Source of the DNA: Candidatus Aenigmarchaeota archaeon ex4484_52
GTDB lineage: Archaea; EX4484-52
NCBI GenBank assembly: GCA_002254415.1
Contig: NJDR01000044.1
Location: 1-5,704, forward strand
DNA: 5,704 bases
Direction: 5' to 3'
In this document: positions 1-4,793 of the stretch, piece by piece
How positions within the stretch are numbered: the first letter of the stretch is position 1
How the letters are laid out: every line of letters begins with the position of its first letter
The notes under the pieces: model-generated
Told to the model about the DNA's origin: nothing
The model's database searches: none
Seen by the model: only the letters and a program-made list of their open reading frames with translations
Made by a program: the position numbers and the translations under genes

Positions 1-823
1 GATAAGTTCCAAACCCAAATAGAAACACCATTGTTTTCTAACTCATGGTTGGGATCACTTGGTGATTGTTCTTGATAACAACCTTATTTTTCATATTCCT
101 GGGGCGATTTCAAAAAATTACAATATGAACTTTAAGGAAACTCAATTTCTCAAATATTTGAAGAAAAAAGTTAAAGTTAGGATTCCTGAGTATATCTACA
201 TTTCTAAATATAAATCATTGCCGGATATAAATACTAATTGGTTAAGAACTGAGGCCATCAATATAATTGGAAAAAGAAAGAATTGCAAGATAATTAGCTG
301 GTTTTCTTAGTGTATTGCATAAAACACAAAAATCAGTTATTACAAAATTTAATGTTGGGTTTGAAGACGATAAAAAAAATCATAACTCTCTTATTCATAG
401 TACAAAAAAGTTTCTTTTTCATCAGATTGGGAAAAAAGAAATTCAAGTTATAGAAAAATATTTTGAAGAGTTAAAATCAACTCTTGAGCATAATTATTCA
501 AATGCACTCGTGCATAATAATTTAATTTGAACATATTCTTCGGAACAATAAAAAGAAACAAATTAGTATTATTGATTTTAGTGATTATGCTTTTGGAGGA
601 GATCCAGCAAGTGATTTTGCAGACCTGCGGGAATATGGAGAAGAAATGACTAAAAAAAATTTATTTATTATACAAAGGCAAAAGATGAAAACTGATCTAT
701 ATAGATCGAAATTATATTTCAAAAAAATTCCGCTTTATATAATAAAAGATGCTCTTAACAGTTTATCCTTGCACATTCAAGCAGGGTTATGAAATGTTTA
801 AAAAGAGATTTAATTTATTATAA
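1..823 (+). pseudogene. Decayed aminoglycoside/choline-kinase-type phosphotransferase (APH family), 5' end outside window
   Basis: This is the wreck of a small-molecule kinase of the APH fold, a family that phosphorylates hydroxyls of antibiotics, choline or similar substrates. Pieces lie in order but in changing frames: WLGSLGD (37-66), then VIVLDNNLIFHIPG (from 62) for the N-lobe, EKERIAR-stop-LAGFLSVLHK (270-323; TAA at 291-293, probably a former CAA), the Brenner-type motif as HNNL before a break near 526-531, EHIL, IIDFSDYAFGGDPASDFADL (568-630), KIPLYIIKDAL, and after another break at 784-786 GYEMFKKRFNL ending in TAA at 821-823. At least four frame changes and one internal stop rule out a normal product. 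The catalytic Asp expected in HxD is Asn. The break at 526-531 fits a 2-base deletion; the one at 784-786 fits an extra G. Family level is clear from motif order; the substrate cannot be told. An open stretch to 900 (NPKVKEVWIQRYQQKHM) might be further tail. Confidence 0.85.
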
Positions 824-827
824 ATGA

Positions 828-986
828 ATGCAATATTTTATCTCTAAATCCAAAAGTAAAAGAAGTATGGATTCAGAGATATCAGCAAAAACATATGTAA
901 ATTCAACCAGTTGGCTAACAAGTGTCCAACAGATTAAACCAAAGGGTTTATTATTAGTTGTATTTTTTATGTTTTTTGCTATATGA
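828..986 (+). CDS. Doubtful 52-aa ORF overlapping the tyrA-pheA start by ATGA
   Basis: An ATG at 828 opens a 52-codon frame ending in TGA at 984-986. It shares the ATGA tetranucleotide with the alternative start of the following fusion gene, an arrangement often seen in translationally coupled pairs. The predicted peptide is Ser- and Lys-rich at its N-terminus (SKSKSKRS) and ends in a hydrophobic run (GLLLVVFFMFFAI). I recognise no family. No ribosome binding site is visible. A second frame is also open here until TAA at 898-900 and could be the tail of the decayed kinase, so this ORF may be chance in an AT-rich spacer. An internal ATG at 867 would give 39 residues. Confidence 0.2.
   Translation: MQYFISKSKSKRSMDSEISAKTYVNSTSWLTSVQQIKPKGLLLVVFFMFFAI
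945..956 (+). promoter_or_regulatory. Possible TATA-like box for tyrA-pheA
   Basis: GGTTTATTATTA is the best TATA-like match upstream of the fusion gene. Its centre lies about 32 bases before the ATG at 983 and 44 before the ATG at 995, so a transcript starting about 25 bases downstream would have a very short leader for the 983 start. The match is weak in DNA this AT-rich. Confidence 0.3.
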
Positions 987-2677
987 TTTTTAATATGGAA
1001 AAAACAATAATCGGAATAATTGGCGGCACAAATGGGCTTGGAAACTGGTTTAAATATTTTTTTGAAAAAAACAAATACAAATTAATAATATCTGGCAGAA
1101 AAACTAGATTAACAAATATTGATTTGGCAAAAAAATCAGATATTGTAATTGTTGCTGTTCCAATACATTCTACAATCGATGTAATAGCGGAAATTCTTCC
1201 TTATTTAAAAGACAATGCTTTATTGATGGACATTACTTCTCTCAAAATCAATCCAATAAACGAGATGAAAAAAGCAAAAAAAACAATTGGAATTGTTGGC
1301 TTGCACCCATTGTTTGGCCCTCTAATTACAAGCATTGAAAATCAATATATTGCTGTAAATGAGATTAGAGAAAATAAATTATGGAAAAAAATAAAAAAAC
1401 TTTTTCTTGAAAATAAAGCACAATTAATTTATATTGACTCAAAAGAGCACGACAGGAAAATGGCACTAATGCAGGCTCTTCTTCATTTTATGAATTTATG
1501 TTATACAAAAACTCTTTTTAATAATAACCTCAATATTGAAGGCAAATTTTCAACTCCTGTTTTTAGATTGCAGTCAATAATTATTGGCAGAATTTTAGGG
1601 CAAAATCCATATCTTTATGCAGATTTACAAATGCAAAATCCAATGTTTGATGAAATATTAAACTCTTTTGTAAATGTAATTAATAAAAACAAAAAAATAA
1701 TTGAAACAAAAAACAAAAAAAAATTTGTTGAAGAATTCAATGATTTAAAAAACCAAATGCAAAATTTTATTAAAACTTCTGAAATTAAGACGAGTTCTAT
1801 TTTAGACGATATGGAAAAAACAAAAGAGCAGATTTCTTTTTCATTTCAAAAAACACCTAAAACAACTAGTGAAATAATTGAAAAAATTGGGTATCTTGGA
1901 CCCTCTGGAACGCATACGCATTTTGCCGCCACCAAAATATTTAAAAACAAATCTCTTTTGCCGGTAAATACAATTGGTGAAATTTTTGAAAAAATAGCAA
2001 ACCATCAATTGGATTCAGCAATAATTCCAGCAGAAAACAGCACAAATGGAATTGTATATGAAACCTATGATAATCTTGTAAATACAAATATTTGTGTTTT
2101 AACATCTTTTAGGCAAATTATACATCACAATCTGATTGCACGATGCAAAAATATAAATTCAATAAAAAAAATTGTATCTCATCCGCAGGCAATTGCACAA
2201 ACAAGAATTTGGCTAAAACAAAAAATTCCAAGTGCCAAAATCATCTTTACTTCAAGTACAACAAATGCAATTCAAAAATACAAAGATAAATCTGTTGCAT
2301 TCATAGGCAGTAAAATAGCTGCAAAAGAATATAATTTAAATATCTTAAAAGAAAATATTGAGAATTCCAAAAACAATACAACAGAATTTTATGCAATTGC
2401 AGAAGATGGAACACCAGCTGAATATTTTACTCAAACAAAAACCCTAATGGCAGTAACAATATATAATCGTGTTGGGGTTTTAAAGGATTTTTTGAGTGTA
2501 TTTTCAAAATATTCTATTAATCTTACAAAATTATTTTCCCGCCCAAGCCAAGTAAAGCAATGGGATTATTATTTCTTTATTGAAGCCCAAATAAAGCCGA
2601 ACAATAAAATTATAAATAAAATTCAGGAAGAGTTGAAAAAATATTGCCCTCTTGTAAAGATTCTTGGAGGCACTTAA
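983..2677 (+). CDS. tyrA-pheA: Bifunctional prephenate dehydrogenase - prephenate dehydratase with C-terminal ACT domain
   Basis: One 564-residue chain carries both branch enzymes that take prephenate to 4-hydroxyphenylpyruvate (tyrosine) and to phenylpyruvate (phenylalanine). Residues about 8-165 are the Rossmann dehydrogenase domain: GIIGGTNGLG (11-20), a basic SGRK after strand 2 suggesting NADP, DITSLK (83-88) and HPLFGP (108-113). Residues 150-275 are its helical domain with EHD (155-157), QALLHF (164-169) and TPVFRL. Residues about 302-475 are the dehydratase: GYLGPSGTHTHFAA, PAENSTNGIVYETYD and SHPQAIAQ (399-406). Residues 487-560 are an ACT domain. The order recalls the Archaeoglobus TyrA-chorismate mutase-PheA fusion, but only about 30 unassigned residues separate the domains, so no mutase fits. 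Oddities: the usual T-R-F of the dehydratase reads T-E-F (467-469), and ACT ESRP reads FSRP (518-521). The start is uncertain: ATG 983 or ATG 995 (MEKTIIGIIGG, closer to typical family starts). The gene is intact despite A runs of up to nine. Confidence 0.95.
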   Translation: MIFNMEKTIIGIIGGTNGLGNWFKYFFEKNKYKLIISGRKTRLTNIDLAKKSDIVIVAVPIHSTIDVIAEILPYLKDNALLMDITSLKINPINEMKKAKKTIGIVGLHPLFGPLITSIENQYIAVNEIRENKLWKKIKKLFLENKAQLIYIDSKEHDRKMALMQALLHFMNLCYTKTLFNNNLNIEGKFSTPVFRLQSIIIGRILGQNPYLYADLQMQNPMFDEILNSFVNVINKNKKIIETKNKKKFVEEFNDLKNQMQNFIKTSEIKTSSILDDMEKTKEQISFSFQKTPKTTSEIIEKIGYLGPSGTHTHFAATKIFKNKSLLPVNTIGEIFEKIANHQLDSAIIPAENSTNGIVYETYDNLVNTNICVLTSFRQIIHHNLIARCKNINSIKKIVSHPQAIAQTRIWLKQKIPSAKIIFTSSTTNAIQKYKDKSVAFIGSKIAAKEYNLNILKENIENSKNNTTEFYAIAEDGTPAEYFTQTKTLMAVTIYNRVGVLKDFLSVFSKYSINLTKLFSRPSQVKQWDYYFFIEAQIKPNNKIINKIQEELKKYCPLVKILGGT

Positions 2678-2686
2678 AATTTATCC

Positions 2687-2698
2687 TTTTTTTCTTTT
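2687..2698 (+). terminator. T-rich archaeal-type terminator after tyrA-pheA
   Basis: Seven T, a C and four more T begin nine bases after the stop codon at 2675-2677. Oligo-T tracts without a hairpin are the usual archaeal stop signal for transcription. Confidence 0.55.
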
Positions 2699-2710
2699 AT
2701 TATAAATAAA
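2695..2710 (+). promoter_or_regulatory. Possible TATA-like box before the methyltransferase remnant
   Basis: TTTATTATAAATAAAT is a TATA-like stretch whose centre is about 36-38 bases before ATG 2740. It partly overlaps the terminator T tract. It would have served the now broken methyltransferase. Confidence 0.3.
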
Positions 2711-2739
2711 TAACTAAATAAATCAGTTGTTTTTATATT

Positions 2740-3451
2740 ATGGAAAAAGATTTTTTGGAATCTTATCGCAATCGTATAGAGAATATTTAAAAGAAATTCC
2801 TAATGCACGAAAGCAGGATATTTAGATAATGAAAAAATACCTTAATCCTAAAAAAACAACACCATACTCGAAGTGGATACCGGAAGCGGGCATTTCTTAA
2901 AAAAGATATTTAATTTATGTTCTAAATTATATGTTTATGACCCTTTTGTTGAACAATTAGAAGAAATAAAAAATCTTCAAAAGTTGAAACATCCGTAGAA
3001 GATATAGATTTGCCTGCAAATTTATTTGGTGTGATACATCACTATTTTAACAAAACAAAGGCATTCCGGAATTTTCAAGTGCCTAAAAAAAGAGGAAAAC
3101 TCGTAATTGTTGGTGTTTTGGTATGTTTCCGCCTGGCAAGACATTTTGATAATAATCTGCAAAATACTGCATAACCGGTCATGAAGTTGCTTTTTTGACA
3201 AAAGAATTTTTTGAAAGTTTATGTTTTCTTTCACATTTAAAAAATCCAATACACCGAAATCTTAAAATTCAATGGAAATTCAAGACAAAACAGGAAATAG
3301 GAAGTTTTTTATATAAACTTCATAAAATGACAAAAATAACTCAAAAAAATACCTGAATGGTGCTAAGGAATTTTTTGGTATTGAAAAAAACATGGTTTTT
3401 TATATGAATTATCCATTAACTCTGTTTATAGTAAACATAAGATTTGTGTAA
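2740..3451 (+). pseudogene. Decayed SAM-dependent methyltransferase (class I, type-11-like)
   Basis: Joined across frames this reads as a class I methyltransferase of about 235 residues: MEKDFF/GILSQSYREYLKE, KKYLNPKK, then motif I as LEVDTGSGHFLKKI (2867-2908), LYVYDPF with the acidic residue at the end of strand 2, VETSVEDIDLPANLFGVI, IFKCLKKRGKLVIVG, GMFPPGKTF, a C-terminal part with GHEVAFLTKEFFESL and IQWKFKTKQEI, and KKYLNGAKEFFGIEKNMVFY to TAA at 3449-3451. Seven frame changes and in-frame stops (TAG 2823-2825; TGA-TAA-TAA 3147-3155) break it. Six changes are repaired by adding one base to an A or T run: 2751-2756, 2850-2856, 2979-2982, 3085-3091, 3116-3119 and 3343-3349. Motif I has Asp where the first Gly is normal. 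The methyl acceptor cannot be told. Confidence 0.85.
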
Positions 3452-3467
3452 GTCGGACGCGTCTGAC
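3452..3467. repeat. GC-rich 16-base dyad
   Basis: GTCGGACGCGTCTGAC is a near-perfect palindrome; only the fourth and thirteenth bases fail to pair, and they would form a G-U pair in a + strand RNA. It can fold as a 6-bp stem with a CGCG loop. It is the most GC-rich patch in the window and lies exactly between the end of the methyltransferase remnant and the end of the MetRS-beta-like gene. No T run follows on either strand, so it is not a typical terminator. A protein site, a leftover insertion-element end or a scar are all possible. Confidence 0.6.
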
Positions 3468-3483
3468 AGAATATTTGTGATTC

Positions 3484-3810
3484 TTACCTGACAATTGATC
3501 CGGGAGGAACTTCTTTTTCAGGATGCAAAAGAATTGGTTCTCCATTGACATCTACTGTAAGAATCATACCATAACTATAAATTCCTCTAAATTTTCTTGG
3601 TTTGATATTTACTAAAATTGGCATTTCCTTTCCAATTAATTCAGAAGGATTTTTAAATGCAGATATTCCTGCTATTATCTGTTGCTTTTTTGCCCCTATA
3701 TCAAATATTAATTTAATTAGCTTGTCAGAGTTAAGGACTTTTTCAGCAGATATTATTTTTCCAATCTTAATTTCAATTTTTTCAAAATCATTATATGTTA
3801 TAATTTCCAT
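3484..3810 (-). CDS. Methionyl-tRNA synthetase beta subunit-like tRNA-binding protein
   Basis: This 108-residue protein is a single OB-fold tRNA-binding domain of the Arc1p/EMAPII/Trbp111 type. In many archaea the domain is encoded apart from the catalytic MetRS chain and helps hold tRNA. The whole length matches the family: DFEKIEIKIGKI (8-19), SAEKVLNSDKL, QQIIAGISAF, ELIGK, NIKPRKFRG, YSYGMIL and the ending LLHPEKEVPPGSIVR. It is intact and the length is normal for a stand-alone copy. ATG 3810 is the natural start because MEIITYNDFEKIEIKIG aligns with usual family starts. No Shine-Dalgarno is visible; a TATA-like box centred about 33 bases upstream fits a very short leader. The gene stands alone on the - strand, convergent with the methyltransferase remnant. 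A CsaA-like chaperone-related relative is the alternative, but the ending favours the MetRS type. Confidence 0.92.
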   Translation of the reverse strand: MEIITYNDFEKIEIKIGKIISAEKVLNSDKLIKLIFDIGAKKQQIIAGISAFKNPSELIGKEMPILVNIKPRKFRGIYSYGMILTVDVNGEPILLHPEKEVPPGSIVR

Positions 3811-3837
3811 ATATATTTAAATTCCAAAGAATTATTA

Positions 3838-3848
3838 AATTTATATAC
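3838..3848. promoter_or_regulatory. TATA-like box placed for divergent transcription
   Basis: AATTTATATAC on the + strand, GTATATAAATT on the - strand, lies between the MetRS-beta-like gene and the small membrane protein remnant. Its centre is about 33 bases from ATG 3810 on the - strand and about 27 from ATG 3870 on the + strand. Both distances suit archaeal transcripts with no leader or a very short one. Whether one box works in both directions is inference. Confidence 0.45.
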
Positions 3849-3869
3849 ATCTTTAAATAATTTTCAGTT

Positions 3870-4083
3870 ATGATTGTATAAAATTTAGAGGGATACAAAA
3901 CATTCCTTATTGGAATTGGCTTCTTAATAGAGGGAATATCTCTATCATTGTAGGAGAAGTTGTTGAAGTATTAGAAATAATAAGTTTGGTTTTGGCAATA
4001 TCAGTGGAAGAGATATAGAAAAATTGAAAAATAATATAGTATCTCACAGCGCATATATCCAAATATTAAATAATGCGAAATAA
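3870..4083 (+). pseudogene. Probable remnant of a small membrane protein gene
   Basis: From ATG 3870 the frame reads MIV-stop-NLEGYKTFLIGIGFLIEGI, so a single AAA to TAA change at 3879-3881 could explain the first stop. After TAG at 3951 the sense moves to another frame as GEVVEVLEIISLVLAIS (3953-4003) and then to a third as GRDIEKLKNNIVSHSAYIQ, ending in TAA at 4081-4083. Joined, this gives a short protein of about 70 residues with two hydrophobic segments and a charged tail, like many small holin-like or phage-like membrane proteins; that likeness is a general impression, not a family match. Both frame changes are of the type caused by losing one base. The TATA-like box 27 bases upstream supports a former start at 3870. 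The second frame alone is open from 3857 to 4018 but has no ATG. Confidence 0.45.
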
Positions 4084-4177
4084 GTTTAAAACCACTTATT
4101 ACAAACCACAAGATTCTTTTACTCTGTTGGATAGCAACAGAACTTTATTTATGTGGTGCAAGATATTTAAATCTTAA
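4073..4177 (+). CDS. Uncertain 34-aa ORF, possible transposase N-terminal fragment
   Basis: An ATG at 4073 opens 34 codons to TAA at 4175-4177, overlapping the end of the membrane protein remnant in another frame. The peptide contains KFKTTYYKPQDSFTLLDSN, which loosely recalls the first residues of IS1182-type transposases (K-Y-x-x-Q-x-S-F-x-L-L). No DDE catalytic residues, terminal repeats or target duplications are seen. A neighbouring frame also looks open (4084-4213). It is probably a scrap or chance ORF rather than a working gene. Confidence 0.15.
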   Translation: MRNKFKTTYYKPQDSFTLLDSNRTLFMWCKIFKS

Positions 4178-4338
4178 AACCCGCACTTGTTTTACTTTTG
4201 GTTTTTTAAGATAATACATAAAATTATTTTTTAATGAAAGAATCTGTTAAATAAAGAAAAGAAAAAAGATTAAAATCTTGTTTAATGCTTTTATATTGTT
4301 TTTTATCCTATATACAATCATACAATTACTTATTTTGT
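4084..4338. other. Intergenic stretch with no firm gene
   Basis: I find no tRNA, rRNA or C/D-box RNA here, and no reading frame that clearly belongs to a known family. It holds the end of a 34-codon + strand ORF, an inverted repeat at 4171-4212, and on the - strand a 24-codon basic micro-ORF (4145-4219, beginning MYYLKKPKVK). The part from 4213 to 4338 is AT-rich and shows only A and T runs. Confidence 0.5.
4171..4212. repeat. Imperfect inverted repeat
   Basis: ATCTTAAAACC at 4171-4181 pairs with GGTTTTTTAAGAT at 4200-4212, leaving two unpaired T and an 18-base loop. A further AAGAT at 4160-4164 gives an alternative pairing with ATCTT at 4171-4175. Its role is unknown; it is too AT-rich to stand out strongly from chance. 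Confidence 0.35.
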
Positions 4339-4351
4339 AAAAACAATAAAA
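4339..4351 (-). terminator. T-rich terminator after the ferredoxin gene
   Basis: On the - strand TTTTATTGTTTTT begins just after the TAG stop codon (4355-4353). It fits an archaeal oligo-T terminator. Confidence 0.45.
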
Positions 4352-4352
4352 C

Positions 4353-4535
4353 CTAAACTAATTCCATTGCACCAACAGGGCAAAAATCAATACAATTAGA
4401 ACATTTAATGCATTTTTTTTTATCAATAATTATTTTTCCGTTTTTAAATGAAATTGCTCCTTTAGGGCATATACTTACACAACCAGCACAAGAAAGACAT
4501 TTTTTTTTATCATTTCTTATTATTTTATTATTCAT
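4353..4535 (-). CDS. Small 2[4Fe-4S] ferredoxin
   Basis: This 60-residue protein is a bacterial/archaeal-type dicluster ferredoxin, a soluble low-potential one-electron carrier of anaerobic metabolism. It has two complete cluster motifs of the C-x2-C-x2-C-x3-C-P form: Cys13, 16, 19, 23 with Pro24, and Cys42, 45, 48, 52 with Pro53. All eight ligands are present, with the usual hydrophobic stretches between them (GAISFKNGKIIIDKKKC). The length is normal for a stand-alone ferredoxin. ATG 4535 is the only sensible start; a few Lys/Asn residues precede the first cluster. The gene stands alone, with no oxidoreductase partner in view, so its redox partner cannot be named. A hairpin followed by a T run lies directly before the ATG and may affect expression. 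Confidence 0.95.
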   Translation of the reverse strand: MNNKIIRNDKKKCLSCAGCVSICPKGAISFKNGKIIIDKKKCIKCSNCIDFCPVGAMELV

Positions 4536-4542
4536 AATAAAA

Positions 4543-4564
4543 AACTTTTGCTATAACAAAAGTT
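4543..4564 (-). repeat. Perfect 8-bp hairpin plus T run before the ferredoxin ATG
   Basis: Read on the - strand, AACTTTTG-TTATAG-CAAAAGTT is a perfect 8-bp dyad with a 6-base loop, followed by TTTTTATT and then the ATG at 4535. This has the shape of an intrinsic terminator or attenuator placed in the leader, or of an operator covering the transcription start. Archaea mostly terminate at T tracts without hairpins, so an operator or leader structure is also open. Confidence 0.55.
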
Positions 4565-4580
4565 AAACAATACATTAATT

Positions 4581-4590
4581 TATTATAAAT
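4581..4590 (-). promoter_or_regulatory. Possible TATA-like box for the ferredoxin gene
   Basis: ATTTATAATA on the - strand lies about 50 bases before ATG 4535. A start 25 bases downstream would give a leader of roughly 25 bases containing most of the hairpin. The match is only suggestive in this AT-rich DNA. Confidence 0.3.
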
Positions 4591-4620
4591 GACATTGTTT
4601 TATAATTTATATACAATAAA

Positions 4621-4632
4621 TTTAAAAATATA
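4621..4632 (+). promoter_or_regulatory. TATA-like box for the 47-aa membrane peptide
   Basis: TTTAAAAATATA lies with its centre about 23 bases before ATG 4650, a spacing that fits leaderless transcription in archaea. No Shine-Dalgarno is present, which agrees with a leaderless message. Confidence 0.4.
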
Positions 4633-4649
4633 TTTTACAATTTGTTGAA

Positions 4650-4793
4650 ATGGGCATTGCAACTACTATTTATATTGTTTTTCTTATTTTATCATTTATT
4701 CAGTTTTTTTTAAAGCAAAATAAATTGTATTGGACAACAATTATACTAAACAATATTTTTGTTTTATATTTATTGTATTTTAAGATTAATTAA
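4650..4793 (+). CDS. Small two-helix membrane peptide of unknown function
   Basis: ATG 4650 opens a 47-codon frame to TAA at 4791-4793. The peptide has two hydrophobic segments, about residues 4-21 (ATTIYIVFLILSFIQFFL) and 28-44 (WTTIILNNIFVLYLLYF), joined by a short polar turn KQNKLY. I recognise no family. In favour of a real gene are the clean ATG-to-stop frame filling the gap between neighbours, a TATA-like box at leaderless distance and a plausible helical hairpin. Against it, AT-rich DNA readily encodes Phe/Ile/Leu by chance. It converges on the surface protein gene and their stop codons overlap by four bases. Confidence 0.45.
   Translation: MGIATTIYIVFLILSFIQFFLKQNKLYWTTIILNNIFVLYLLYFKIN

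Noticed and set aside
59..530. Two separate small proteins at 59-310 and 315-530
   Set aside because: Both are pieces of one APH-fold kinase in different frames, with the downstream motifs continuing in a third frame.
3022..3249. 75-codon - strand frame over the methyltransferase remnant
   Set aside because: It is the complement of the decayed methyltransferase, whose + strand frames show clear family motifs; the - strand peptide shows none.
3602..3820. 72-codon + strand frame opposite the MetRS-beta-like gene
   Set aside because: Shadow of a well-conserved gene on the other strand; hydrophobic by virtue of the complement only.
4084..4338. tRNA or C/D-box small RNA in the gap
   Set aside because: No T-loop consensus, cloverleaf pairing, or C and D box pair could be found on either strand.
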